A DNA stretch of 64,000 bases from positions 682,001 to 746,000 of the forward strand of contig NZ_JACCFE010000002.1 of the NCBI RefSeq assembly GCF_014256275.1, read 5' to 3'. A program made the position numbers and the translations under genes. The DNA comes from Rhodococcus sp. 4CII (GTDB lineage Bacteria > Actinomycetota > Actinomycetes > Mycobacteriales > Mycobacteriaceae). The notes under the pieces are model-generated. The model worked only from the letters and a program-made list of their open reading frames with translations. It was not told the DNA's origin and ran no database searches. Below, in pieces: positions 26,923 to 35,492 of this stretch (position 1 is its first letter; each line of letters opens with the position of its first letter).

Positions 26923-28622
26923 TCCACCCCGAGTTGCAACAGATCTCCCGGCTGTCCACCCTGGTAGATCATCACCTCGACGCCGGGGTGCCGCTGCGAG
27001 ATGTGATCGGCCAGATCCGCGTCGAGCCCTTCCGGCGCCTCCGACCCCATCAGGAGCGTCACCAGTTCTCCACCGGCACCGAGGACGAGGTCGACGAGTC
27101 GGCGTCCGGCCGCGACCGCGTCGGATTCGATCACGATCACTTCGTGCCCCATCAATCCGATGCCGTCACCGGGTTCGCAGGTGCCCACGTAGGTGAGGGC
27201 GCGTTCCCGCGCGATCCGCAGCGACCCCCAGCGGGTGGCCGCGGCGGCCTCGGACATCGCGAACGCGTCGTCCACGGCTTCACGCTCGGGATCGTGCACC
27301 GCGAGCGACGCGAGCCCCTGCACCATCGCGGACGTCGCGAGGAGGAGGACTTCGTGGCGGGCGTCCCGCGCGGACGCACTGACCGCGACCAGTTCCTGGG
27401 CCGTCAGTGCGCCGTTGGGGAGGACGAGCACCTCGGTGCGTCCCATCTGCCGGATGATGCCGAGGAGCTGGGCCCGGGTTACGGGGGCGTCGTCGCAGCG
27501 GAGGACGGTCGCACCCTCGCTGGCGAACAGTTCGGCCGCGCCGTCCCCGGCCACGACGGCGACGATCCCGCGTTCGCCCTGATCCGGCCTCGTCCGGACC
27601 TGCGGTACCAGCAAACCCTGGTCGCGGGCGTCCACGAGGAAGCTGCTGACCCGGATGCCGTGGATGCGTCCCGCCGCGAGTCCGGCCTCCACGGCAGCAC
27701 CGGCGTCCGTGCAGTGCACGTGCACCGACCAGCCGCCGCCGCCGTCGCCGACGATCACGATCGAGTCCCCGAGGTCGTGCAGCGCGCTGCGCAGGTCCGC
27801 CATACGGGACTCGTCCGATTCGGACACCAGGTACATCACCTCGAAGTCCTGTGCCGAGCCGTCGTCACAGTCGGGTCCGGCTCCCGGATGCAGGTGCGCT
27901 GCCTGCGGCGCCGCAAGGGCGACGGGTTCGGGGCGGCGCGCCGACGGCGTCCGTCGCGGAACGTGGAGTGCGATCGGCGGGCGATCCGGCGGCGCACCCG
28001 TCACCGCCGTGACGAGAGCGTCGAGAATCACCACGAGCCCGAGTCCGCCCGCGTCCACCACCCCGGCGGTGCCCAACGCCTCGAGCTGTGACGGCGTCCT
28101 GGTGAGAGCCGCGGCCGCGGCATCGGCGGCGCCGCGCGCGGTGTTCGCGATCGGCGTCTCGTCCGGGAACTCCGCGGCGGCATCGGCCGCGCAGCGCAAC
28201 ACGGTGACGATGGTCCCCTCCACGAGGTAACTGACCGCGTCCGTCACCAGGTTGGTGGCCATCAGCAGTCCGGTCCGGACGGTCCGGGTGTCGACTGCCG
28301 GGGTGACCGCTGCTTCCGCGACGCCTCGCAGCACCTGGGACAGGATCACCCCCGAGTTGCCCCGCGCTCCGGCGACGGCGCCCTTGGCGAGGGCGATCGC
28401 CACCTGCCGGACGTCCTTCGTGCCGCCGTCGGTCCCCGCGTACTCGTCGACCGCGGCCAGGGCTGCGCGCATCGTGAACAGAAGATTCGTGCCGGTGTCG
28501 GCGTCGGGGATCGGAAACACATTGAGGCTGTTGATCTCCTCGCACCGCTTTTCCAGTCCCGCAACGGCGGTCCGTGCCCACAACTCGAGGACTCGACCGT
28601 CCATCGGGAGCTCAGGGGCCAC
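26919..28622 (-). CDS. DAK-phosphatase (FakA/DhaL-like) domain protein
   Basis: This has a DhaL/DAK2 nucleotide-binding domain joined to a DAK1-like C-terminal domain, the architecture of FakA, the fatty-acid kinase that works with FakB lipid carriers. The ADP/metal loop is NSLNVFPIPDADTGTNLLF, with AVAGARGNSGVILSQVLRG and GTAGVVDAGGLGLVVILDAL later in the first domain. C-terminal residues include TEVLVLPNGALTAQELVAV and GVEVMIYQGGQPGDLLQLG. I used GTG 28620-28622 (567 residues) because GAGAGG lies upstream; ATG 28602-28604 is an alternative. No FakB gene is in the window, so the lipid-kinase role is inferred. Confidence 0.88.
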   Translation of the reverse strand: MAPELPMDGRVLELWARTAVAGLEKRCEEINSLNVFPIPDADTGTNLLFTMRAALAAVDEYAGTDGGTKDVRQVAIALAKGAVAGARGNSGVILSQVLRGVAEAAVTPAVDTRTVRTGLLMATNLVTDAVSYLVEGTIVTVLRCAADAAAEFPDETPIANTARGAADAAAAALTRTPSQLEALGTAGVVDAGGLGLVVILDALVTAVTGAPPDRPPIALHVPRRTPSARRPEPVALAAPQAAHLHPGAGPDCDDGSAQDFEVMYLVSESDESRMADLRSALHDLGDSIVIVGDGGGGWSVHVHCTDAGAAVEAGLAAGRIHGIRVSSFLVDARDQGLLVPQVRTRPDQGERGIVAVVAGDGAAELFASEGATVLRCDDAPVTRAQLLGIIRQMGRTEVLVLPNGALTAQELVAVSASARDARHEVLLLATSAMVQGLASLAVHDPEREAVDDAFAMSEAAAATRWGSLRIARERALTYVGTCEPGDGIGLMGHEVIVIESDAVAAGRRLVDLVLGAGGELVTLLMGSEAPEGLDADLADHISQRHPGVEVMIYQGGQPGDLLQLGVE

Positions 28623-28717
28623 TGTCGTCCTCTCCGGCCGCAGGTATGGGGAAGGTGCCGCCAGACTAGTCGCGGGACGATGGCGGGGCCTGCGGTCCGA
28701 GCCGTTCGGGGCCGGGT

Positions 28718-28747
28718 TTGGCCAATTCGCACTCGAGCGGCTACTCT
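28718..28747 (+). promoter_or_regulatory. possible rpmB promoter
   Basis: A TTGGCC (28718-28723), 18-bp spacer and TACTCT (28742-28747) lie in the divergent interval between the DAK-domain gene and rpmB. The -10 fits TANNNT and would start RNA about 85 nt before rpmB. It is the best candidate in the interval; no biochemical support can be read from sequence. Confidence 0.3.
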
Positions 28748-28841
28748 TGCACGGTTGCCCCGTACAGGGCGCGCTTGCTGTGTCCTGTCTCCATGAGGCC
28801 AGCAAATTTCACAGTTCACTATCTTGAAGGAGTTCGCGACT

Positions 28842-29033
28842 ATGGCTGCCGTCTGCGACGTATGCGCCAAGGGGCCCGGCTTCGGTAAGTCGGTCTCGCA
28901 CTCGCACCGGCGTACCAACCGTCGCTGGAACCCGAACATCCAGACTGTTCGTGCCGAGGTTGCCCCCGGAAACACCCGGAAGGTCAACGTCTGCACCTCC
29001 TGCCTCAAGGCTGGAAAGGTTGCTCGGGGCTGA
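28842..29033 (+). CDS. rpmB: 50S ribosomal protein L28
   Basis: L28 is a 63-residue 50S protein starting AAVCDVCAKGPGFGKSVSHS, with SHRRTNRRWNPNIQTVRA and VNVCTSCLKAGKVARG following. The CxxC pairs (CDVC and CTSC) mark the zinc-binding form. ATG 28842 has AAGGAG 8 nt upstream, which settles the start. It is a single gene ending in a strong hairpin terminator, divergent from the DAK-domain/recG operon. Confidence 0.97.
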   Translation: MAAVCDVCAKGPGFGKSVSHSHRRTNRRWNPNIQTVRAEVAPGNTRKVNVCTSCLKAGKVARG

Positions 29034-29055
29034 CCCGACGCTGCGTGCGATGTCA

Positions 29056-29089
29056 CTGCGCCCCCGACACTTCGGTGTCGGGGGCGCAG
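29056..29089 (+). terminator. rpmB terminator
   Basis: A perfect 15-bp inverted repeat, CTGCGCCCCCGACAC / GTGTCGGGGGCGCAG, is closed by a TTCG tetraloop. It starts 22 bp after the rpmB stop. Only a short T-containing tract (CCTATTCTGT) follows, as is usual for high-GC actinobacterial terminators. Confidence 0.85.
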
Positions 29090-29181
29090 TCCTATTCTGT
29101 CCCCGCACCGGCCCGATTCGGCATCGTCGCAGCGCACCGGGGCACGACGGGCACCGATCCGGGCCCACGTAGGGTGCAACG

Positions 29182-29970
29182 GTGACTACTCTCGATGGAC
29201 TCAGCAAAGTACAGCTCGAAGTCGGCGTCCTGCGTATCACGATCGCGACGGCGGAGAACGGCACCTCGCTCGATGGCGAGGGCATGGAGCAGGGCGCCCG
29301 CGCACTCGAAGCGGTCGGCGACGAGATCGGCAGTGTGCTTCTCGTCGGTGAGGGCCCGAACTTCTGCGCGGGCGGCAACGTGCACGCGTTCGCGTCCGCA
29401 CCGGCGCGGAGCGACTACGTCGCCGAGGTGGCGCGTGTGTTCCACGTCTTCGTTCGCGCGCTCGACGCCGTGACCGTCCCGGTGATCGCCGGCGTTCACG
29501 GATGGGCGGCTGGGGCAGGAATGAGCCTTGTGTGCCTGACGGACGTCGCGATCGGCGGTCCGGGCACCAAGATGCGTCCGGCGTACCCGTCCATCGGTTT
29601 CACCCCGGACGGTGGCATGTCCTGGACCCTCCCGCGCATCGTCGGGGACGCCCGCGCACGCGAGATCCTGATCAGCGATACCGTCATCAGCGGGGACGAG
29701 GCGGTCCGCCTGGGCATCCTCAGCCGCCTCGTCGGCGACGACGTCGTCCAGGACGAGGCGCTCCGGCTCGCCCGCACCCTCGCCGCCGGCCCGACGTCGT
29801 CGTACTCGGGGATCAAGAAGCTCGTCCGCGAGTCGCGGTCGCGCACACTGTTGGAGCAGCTCGACGCCGAGGCGACGTCGATCGCCGCCGCCGCCGACAG
29901 TGCGGTGGGACGCGAGGGCGTCGACGCCTTCGTCGAGAAACGGCGGGCCGATTTCGCATCGGTGAAGTGA
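29182..29970 (+). CDS. enoyl-CoA hydratase/isomerase-family protein
   Basis: This is a crotonase-fold enzyme of 262 residues acting on an acyl-CoA, probably in fatty- or aromatic-acid degradation. The oxyanion-hole strands are NFCAGGNVHAF and GVHGWAAGAGMSLVCLTDVAI. At the position where hydratases keep the second catalytic Glu there is IGFTPDGGMSW, the Asp-containing form seen in isomerases such as PaaG. It therefore may be an enoyl-CoA isomerase rather than a hydratase. The start is GTG 29182. It is convergent with ung. Confidence 0.85.
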   Translation: MTTLDGLSKVQLEVGVLRITIATAENGTSLDGEGMEQGARALEAVGDEIGSVLLVGEGPNFCAGGNVHAFASAPARSDYVAEVARVFHVFVRALDAVTVPVIAGVHGWAAGAGMSLVCLTDVAIGGPGTKMRPAYPSIGFTPDGGMSWTLPRIVGDARAREILISDTVISGDEAVRLGILSRLVGDDVVQDEALRLARTLAAGPTSSYSGIKKLVRESRSRTLLEQLDAEATSIAAAADSAVGREGVDAFVEKRRADFASVK

Positions 29971-29978
29971 AACGGGAC

Positions 29979-30653
29979 TTACGGCAGCTGCCAGTTCACG
30001 GGTTCGGCGCCCATACCGTCGAGGAGTTCGTTCGCGCGACTGAACGGCCGCGATCCGAAGAATCCCCGCGACGCGGACAACGGTGAGGGGTGGGCCGACT
30101 CGATCGTCGGCACGTCGCCGAGCATCGGTTTCAGCGTGGACGCGTCCCGGCCCCACAGAATCGCGACGAGGGGTTCGGGGCGTGCCACCAGAGCGCGAAT
30201 GGCCTGCTCGGTCACCGCCTCCCAGCCCTTCTTCCGGTGTGAGGCAGGAAGTCCCGGCTGCACGGTGAGAACCCTGTTCAGCAGGAGTACACCCTGGCGC
30301 GACCACGGTGTGAGGTCACCGGTGGACGGCGTCTGGTAGCCGAGGTCCTTGGTGTACTCGGTGAAGATGTTGCCGAGACTGCGCGGCACCGGGCGCACGT
30401 CCGGTGCCACGGAGAAGCTGAGTCCGACGGCGTGACCGGGGGTCGGGTAGGGGTCCTGACCGACGATGAGGACCTTGACTTCGGAAAAAGGGTGGGTGAA
30501 TGCCCGCAGCACGTTGTCGCCCGCGGGGAGATACTCACGCCCGTCGGCGATTTCCGCGCGGAGGAACGCGCCCATTTCCGTGATCCGTCCCGACACCGGT
30601 TCGAGCGCTTGGGCCCACCCGGCCTCGACGAGGTCCGACAGCGGCGCCGCCAT
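29979..30653 (-). CDS. ung: uracil-DNA glycosylase (family 1)
   Basis: Ung excises uracil from DNA. The 224-residue product has the catalytic water-activating motif VLIVGQDPYPTPGHAVGLSF and the C-terminal HPSPLSASRGFFGSRPFS that intercalates in the minor groove. The ATG (30651-30653) overlaps the gamma-carbonic-anhydrase stop by one base (TGATG), so the two are coupled. The longer open frame upstream belongs to the complementary reading of that gene and thiL. Confidence 0.96.
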   Translation of the reverse strand: MAAPLSDLVEAGWAQALEPVSGRITEMGAFLRAEIADGREYLPAGDNVLRAFTHPFSEVKVLIVGQDPYPTPGHAVGLSFSVAPDVRPVPRSLGNIFTEYTKDLGYQTPSTGDLTPWSRQGVLLLNRVLTVQPGLPASHRKKGWEAVTEQAIRALVARPEPLVAILWGRDASTLKPMLGDVPTIESAHPSPLSASRGFFGSRPFSRANELLDGMGAEPVNWQLP

Positions 30654-31174
30654 CAGTCGAGCCTGCGGAGGGAGTCGCGGTAGTAGGCCGCGTTGGCGGC
30701 GTACATCTTCACGTTCATCTCCAGGTGTCCCTCGGGAACCTCGTAGCCCTGCCGGATTTTCGCGGGGACGCCGAGTGCCATGCTGCGCGGGGGCACCTCG
30801 AACTTGAACGGGACGACGGCGCCGGCGCCGACCACCGAGCCCGCTCCGATGGTCGACCCGTTGAGTACGATCGACCCGGACGCGATGAGGCAGTGGTCGC
30901 CGATCGTGGAGCCTTCGATGTGTGCGGCGTGCCCCACGACGCAACCCGCGCCGATGACGGTGGGATCGATCATCGTGCAATGGATCACGGTGCCGTCCTG
31001 GATGTTCGTGTCGGCGCCGACGGTGATGGTGCCGTAGTCGGCGCGGAGCACGGCCTGCGGCCACACCGAGGTTCCCGCCGCCAACGTGACGTTCCCGATC
31101 ACGACGGCGTCGGGGTGGACGTAGGCGTCCGGATGGATGTCGGGTACACGGTCCCCGAGCGCGTAGATAGCCAT
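30653..31174 (-). CDS. gamma-carbonic-anhydrase-like hexapeptide protein
   Basis: This is a 173-residue left-handed beta-helix protein with hexapeptide repeats (VIGNVTLAAGTSVWPQAVLR). The zinc-binding histidines of gamma-carbonic anhydrases are in place: IQDGTVIHC and VVGHAAHIEG. Such proteins (YrdA/PaaY-like) are annotated as carbonic anhydrase or acetyltransferase; activity cannot be decided here. It follows thiL with an 9-bp gap and precedes ung, forming thiL-gammaCA-ung. Confidence 0.88.
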   Translation of the reverse strand: MAIYALGDRVPDIHPDAYVHPDAVVIGNVTLAAGTSVWPQAVLRADYGTITVGADTNIQDGTVIHCTMIDPTVIGAGCVVGHAAHIEGSTIGDHCLIASGSIVLNGSTIGAGSVVGAGAVVPFKFEVPPRSMALGVPAKIRQGYEVPEGHLEMNVKMYAANAAYYRDSLRRLD

Positions 31175-31183
31175 GCGTGCAAC

Positions 31184-32203
31184 CTATACCGCGAAACTCT
31201 GCCAGCCTCCGGCCCCCGGCCGGGTCTCGCCGTCGACCGAGATGCCGGATCCGTCGTGAACCCCGCCGATCCTGGTCCACCCCGCCGGGAGGCGGACGTC
31301 TGCCGGAAAGGTCGCGGCGAAGCCGTGGTCCTCTCCGCCGGTGAGCACCCACTCCCAGTAGTCGGCGCCGAGGACCGCGGCAGCCGCCACCACCTGGGGT
31401 GACACGGTCAGGTCGGCACGGGTCAGGGACATTCCGACCCGGGACGCATCGCAGATGTGCCCGAGATCGGCGAGCAGCCCGTCGGAGATGTCGGTCATCG
31501 AATGCGCGCCTCCGTCGGCGGCCGCCCACGCGGCGTCGTACGGCGGAACGGGAACCCGGTGGACGGCGCGAAGGTCCGGAAAATCCGAGGACCCGCCGAG
31601 ATGCAGAGCGAGCCCGGCGGCGGATCGGCCGAGGTCCCCGGCCACCGCCACGACGTCGCCGGGCCTCGCTCCCGACCGCCGGATCGGGCTCCGGCCACCC
31701 AGATCGCCGAGGACGGTGACCGAAATCACGACCTGGCCGGCCTGCACCAGATCACCGCCGACGACGCCGGCCCCGAGTTCCTCCGCGGCCTCCCCGAGGC
31801 CCGCGGAGATGCCGTCGGCGACGTCGATCGGAGTATCCGGCGGCAGCCCCAGGGACACCAGGAACGCTGTGGGCCGCGCCCCCATCGCCGCGACGTCGGC
31901 CGCGTTCTGTGCGACCGCTTTCCGGCCCACCTCCCGCGGCGACGACCAGTCCAGGCGAAAGTGCCTGTCCTGCACCAGCATGTCTGCCGACACCGCAACC
32001 CGGCCGTCCGCCGCACGGACGAGAGCGGCGTCGTCACCCGGCCCGATCAGAGTCGACTGCGGCTGCATCCGGCCCTCCACCGCTCGGCCGATCACGGCGA
32101 ACTCGCCGACGTCGGCGACAGTGAGGGACGGAGTGTGGTCCGGGGAGTCCGTCGATGTGATGGTGTGCCTCCGTGCGCGCCGTAGTGTCGGGTGCCCGCG
32201 CAT
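31184..32203 (-). CDS. thiL: thiamine-monophosphate kinase
   Basis: ThiL phosphorylates thiamine monophosphate to thiamine diphosphate. The family motifs are VGEFAVIGRAVEG, STLIGPGDDAALVRAADGR, SADMLVQDRHFRLDWSSP, KAVAQNAADVAAMGA, VVGGDLVQAGQ and MTDISDGLLADLGH. The only ordinary start codon in frame before the conserved part is ATG 32201-32203, which has no Shine-Dalgarno and adds an Arg-rich leader (MRGHPTLRRARRHT). A GGAGG lies 6 nt before an in-frame ATC at 32159-32161, so the true start may be that unusual codon. It is divergent from the Lrp-like gene. Confidence 0.93.
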   Translation of the reverse strand: MRGHPTLRRARRHTITSTDSPDHTPSLTVADVGEFAVIGRAVEGRMQPQSTLIGPGDDAALVRAADGRVAVSADMLVQDRHFRLDWSSPREVGRKAVAQNAADVAAMGARPTAFLVSLGLPPDTPIDVADGISAGLGEAAEELGAGVVGGDLVQAGQVVISVTVLGDLGGRSPIRRSGARPGDVVAVAGDLGRSAAGLALHLGGSSDFPDLRAVHRVPVPPYDAAWAAADGGAHSMTDISDGLLADLGHICDASRVGMSLTRADLTVSPQVVAAAAVLGADYWEWVLTGGEDHGFAATFPADVRLPAGWTRIGGVHDGSGISVDGETRPGAGGWQSFAV

Positions 32204-32353
32204 CGGCTGTGGGTCCGGTCGACGGAATGTGCGACTGCGGTACCTTCTAGCTGTTGCCGGGACTTCTCGGCACGTGACCGATCAGCGCGCCGAAAGCACC
32301 CGCGACTCTACCGAGATCCATGCGGCGCGGAGAAGGGAAGGGCTGGAGCGAGA

Positions 32354-32587
32354 GTGCAAGCGTTCATCCTGATCCAGACGGACGTCGGCAAGGCGGCGAC
32401 GATCGCAAGCGAGATCGCGAAGATCACGGGAGTCCGGACGGCCGAGGACGTCGTCGGGCCGTATGACGTGATCGTGCGGGTGTCCGCGGACGAGGTCGCC
32501 CCCGTCGTGCACGAGATCCGTCAGGTCGCCGGCATCACCCGCACCCTCACCTGCGACGTCCCCGAAAAGTCTGCGAACGAGAACTGA
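32354..32587 (+). CDS. Lrp/AsnC C-terminal (RAM-like) domain protein
   Basis: This is a 77-residue protein made only of the Lrp/AsnC effector-binding domain: VQAFILIQTDVGKAATIASE at the start, then ITGVRTAEDVVGPYDVIVRV and VVHEIRQVAGITRTLTC. There is no DNA-binding domain, so it is a stand-alone RAM protein that may sense a small molecule or regulate a partner. GTG 32354-32356 has GGAG a few bases upstream. It lies 2 bp before the DUF3515 gene, a pair conserved in mycobacteria. Confidence 0.85.
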   Translation: MQAFILIQTDVGKAATIASEIAKITGVRTAEDVVGPYDVIVRVSADEVAPVVHEIRQVAGITRTLTCDVPEKSANEN

Positions 32588-32589
32588 GT

Positions 32590-33186
32590 ATGTCCGACCG
32601 CGAACCCGAACAGACCCCACCCGCCGGCAACTCCGATGCGGCGCCGCCGGAGCGCCGGAATCCCGCACTCATCGCCACGGCGGTGGCGCTGCCGGTGGCC
32701 TTGATCATCGGTATCGTTGTCGCGGCCGTGTTCGCCGGACGGAATCCGGTGAAGGAACCGGTGTCACTGGGCCCGGTGCCCGCGCCGGCGTCCGGCTCGG
32801 CGGAGTGCGCCGCCCTGATGGCCGGTCTGCCCGATTCCCTGGGCGACTACACGAGGGCGGAGCTCACCGAACCCGCACCGGAGGCGACGGCCGCCTGGCA
32901 GCCCGCCGAGGGCGAGCCCCTCGTGCTGCGGTGCGGTCTGGACCGTCCCGCCGAGTTCGATCAGGCCTCGGCGCTCCAGGTGATCGACGGGGTCCAGTGG
33001 TTCGAGATCTCGGGTGAGAGCGCCGGCATCGATGCCAGCAGCTGGTTCGCCGTCGACCGCGGCGTCTACGTCGGACTGACCGTTCCCACCGGTGTGGGTC
33101 CGACGCCGCTGCAGGACATTTCCGGTGCGGTGTCGCAGGCGTTGCCGCAGAAGCCGCTCGATCCGGCGCCCGTCGCGAATCCGTGA
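32590..33186 (+). CDS. DUF3515 membrane-anchored protein
   Basis: This is a 198-residue protein of unknown function, conserved in mycolata. A Pro-rich cytoplasmic N-terminus (residues 1-25) is followed by one membrane segment (about 26-50, LIATAVALPVALIIGIVVAA) and an extracytoplasmic domain with two Cys (SAECAALM and VLRCGLDRP) that may form a disulfide. It is probably co-translated with the Lrp-like gene and convergent with ddl, 19 bp apart with no visible terminator. Confidence 0.82.
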   Translation: MSDREPEQTPPAGNSDAAPPERRNPALIATAVALPVALIIGIVVAAVFAGRNPVKEPVSLGPVPAPASGSAECAALMAGLPDSLGDYTRAELTEPAPEATAAWQPAEGEPLVLRCGLDRPAEFDQASALQVIDGVQWFEISGESAGIDASSWFAVDRGVYVGLTVPTGVGPTPLQDISGAVSQALPQKPLDPAPVANP

Positions 33187-33205
33187 GCGCCGGACCGCCG
33201 CGCCG

Positions 33206-34312
33206 CTAGCGCAGGCCGACGCCGCGTGCGAGGGCCGTGTCGACGAGGGTCGCGACGAGCGTGCCGTAGTCGATGCCGACCGCATCCCACATGCGCGGAT
33301 ACATGGAGATCGAGGTGAATCCCGGCATCGTGTTGATCTCGTTGATCACGGGACCGTCCTCGGTCACGAAGAAATCGACGCGTGCGAGACCCTGGCAGTC
33401 GAGCGCCGCGAAGGCGCGCACCGCGAGTTCGCGGATCTCCTCGCTGACCGATTCGTCGAGTTTCGCGGGCACGTCGAATTCGCACACGTCGTCGAGGTAC
33501 TTGCTGTCGAAGTCGTAGAACGCCTCGTCGTCCGCGGAGCTTTCCGGCATCCGGATCTCGGCGATGACGCTGGCCCGCACGTCGCCGTTCGGGAACTCGA
33601 GCACTCCGCACTCGACCTCGCGGCCGGCGATCCCCGATTCGACGATCACCTTCGGGTCGTGCAGGCGAGCGTGGGCGACGGCGTCGTCGAGCGCGGCCCA
33701 GTCGGCCACCCGGGTGATGCCGATGGACGATCCGCCGCGGGCCGGTTTCACGAACACCGGGAGGTGCAGCCGGGCTTTCTGCTCGTCGGTCAGCGTGACG
33801 GTTCCGGGACGCAGGACCACCTGGAACCCGATGGGCAGGCCCTCCGCGGCGAGCAGTTTCTTTGTGAACTCCTTGTCCATGCCCGCGGCGCTCGCCAGCA
33901 CGCCGGGACCGACGTACGGGACGCCGGCGAGCTCGAGCAGGCCTTGGATGGTGCCGTCCTCGCCGTAGGCGCCGTGGAGGACGGGGAAGACGACGTCGAC
34001 CGAGGCCAGGATCTTGCCTGCCTCGCCGTCGTCGAGGGCGACGAGGTCGCCGGCCCGGGTGGGGTCGGCGGTGAGTGCGAGTGCTGATCCGTCGGCATCG
34101 ACGCTGGGCAGTGCCCGGCCGCGGATGGACAGGGTCTCGGGGTCGGTGGACCCGAGAACCCACGAGCCTTCGGTGGTGATGCCGATCGGTACCACCTCGT
34201 ACCGTTCCGGGTCGAGATTCCTCAGGACGCTTCCGGCCGACACACAGGACACGGAATGTTCGTTGCTGCGGCCACCGAAGATGACGGCTACCCGGGTACG
34301 CGGTTTACTCAC
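33206..34312 (-). CDS. ddl: D-alanine--D-alanine ligase
   Basis: Ddl joins two D-alanines for peptidoglycan precursors. The 368-residue ATP-grasp protein starts with RVAVIFGGRSNEHSVSCVSA, followed by VFPVLHGAYGEDGTIQGLLE, FVKPARGGSSIGITRV and FVTEDGPVINEINTMPGFTS, the metal-site end. The start is GTG 34310-34312. In mycobacteria the orthologue (ddlA) is likewise next to gpsA; here a trans-sulfuration enzyme gene lies between them, 51 bp upstream. Confidence 0.96.
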   Translation of the reverse strand: MSKPRTRVAVIFGGRSNEHSVSCVSAGSVLRNLDPERYEVVPIGITTEGSWVLGSTDPETLSIRGRALPSVDADGSALALTADPTRAGDLVALDDGEAGKILASVDVVFPVLHGAYGEDGTIQGLLELAGVPYVGPGVLASAAGMDKEFTKKLLAAEGLPIGFQVVLRPGTVTLTDEQKARLHLPVFVKPARGGSSIGITRVADWAALDDAVAHARLHDPKVIVESGIAGREVECGVLEFPNGDVRASVIAEIRMPESSADDEAFYDFDSKYLDDVCEFDVPAKLDESVSEEIRELAVRAFAALDCQGLARVDFFVTEDGPVINEINTMPGFTSISMYPRMWDAVGIDYGTLVATLVDTALARGVGLR

Positions 34313-34363
34313 GACACAGACCGTACCGTCGATGCGACCCGCTCACCGAACCCACCCACGCCC

Positions 34364-35488
34364 TCACAGTGCGGAGAGCGCATGCTCGAGATCGGCCACG
34401 AGGTCGTCGGTGTCCTCGATTCCACACGAGATCCGCACGAACCCGTCGGGCACGGGGTCGCCCCACCGGGCCCGGCGGTCGGCGCTGGTGTGGATGCCGC
34501 CGAAGCTCGTCGCAGGCACGAGGAGCTCGCTGCCGGCCACGAGCTGATGGAACTGCTCGGCGGAATCGAGCTCGAAGCTCACGAGGCCGCCGAATCGTCG
34601 CATCTGACCGGCGGCGACACCGTGCGCGGGATCGCCCGGAAGCCCCGGGTACCGCACCCGGTGGGCGGCCGGATGCGAATCGAACAGACCCGCGAGCGCG
34701 AAGGCGTTGGCGCACTGGCGCTCGAACCGCAGGCCCGCGGTCCCGAGACTCCGGTGGGCGAGCCACGTCTCGAACGGCCCCAGCACCGTTCCCGACAGCG
34801 CCCGCTCGCGCTCCATCCCGGCCAGGAAGTCCGCGTCCGATGCGGCTATGTATCCCATGAGAAGGTCGCTGTGACCACTCAAAGCCTTTGTGCCGCTGGC
34901 GACTACCACGTCAGCGCCGAGCGCGAGAGGTTGCTGACCGAGCGGGGTGGCGGTCGTGTTGTCCACCACGAGAACCGCGCCGGCGTTCGCGCACTGCTCC
35001 GACACCGCGCGCAGGTCCACCACGTCGAGAGACGGGTTGGACGGGGTTTCGGCCACCACGACCGTCGTCCCCTCGGCGGCGGCCAGCAGCGCGGCGGCGG
35101 TCTCACCGGCCAAATCGGCCGTCTTCAGTTCGTGCACGGTGATGCCCATCGGTTCCAGCCGCTCCCGGGCGTACGCGCGCACCTGGTAGTAGCCGTCGGA
35201 CGGAACGATCACGGTGTCGCCGGCGGTGAGCAGGCTCCTCAGCACGACGGTGACCGCCGACATCCCGGAGCCGACCACGAGCGCGCCCGCAGCGCCCTCG
35301 AGCGTCGCGAGCGCCGCCTCGAGATCCCGCCAGCCCGGGTTGGAGGCACGCGCATAGGTGTCGGACTCGGTTCCCTCGTCCGCGCTCAACTGGTAGGGCG
35401 CTGCGAAGACCGGCCCCCGCTGCATCGGCGAACCGGGAACCCTTTCTGCCGCGACCGCTTTGACGCAGCGGGTCGAATCACCACTCAC
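34364..35488 (-). CDS. trans-sulfuration-family PLP enzyme (cystathionine gamma-lyase-like)
   Basis: This is a 374-residue PLP-dependent enzyme of the Cys/Met metabolism family. YARASNPGWRDLEAALATLE and GAAGALVVGSGMSAV bind the cofactor phosphate, TPSNPSLDVVDL and VLVVDNTTATPLGQQPL precede the Schiff-base lysine in VVASGTKALSGHSDLLMG. The substrate (cystathionine, homoserine ester or other) cannot be settled. GTG 35486-35488 lies 4 bp after the gpsA stop, which makes it the second gene of gpsA-cgl-ddl. Confidence 0.85.
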   Translation of the reverse strand: MSGDSTRCVKAVAAERVPGSPMQRGPVFAAPYQLSADEGTESDTYARASNPGWRDLEAALATLEGAAGALVVGSGMSAVTVVLRSLLTAGDTVIVPSDGYYQVRAYARERLEPMGITVHELKTADLAGETAAALLAAAEGTTVVVAETPSNPSLDVVDLRAVSEQCANAGAVLVVDNTTATPLGQQPLALGADVVVASGTKALSGHSDLLMGYIAASDADFLAGMERERALSGTVLGPFETWLAHRSLGTAGLRFERQCANAFALAGLFDSHPAAHRVRYPGLPGDPAHGVAAGQMRRFGGLVSFELDSAEQFHQLVAGSELLVPATSFGGIHTSADRRARWGDPVPDGFVRISCGIEDTDDLVADLEHALSAL

Positions 35489-35492
35489 ACGT

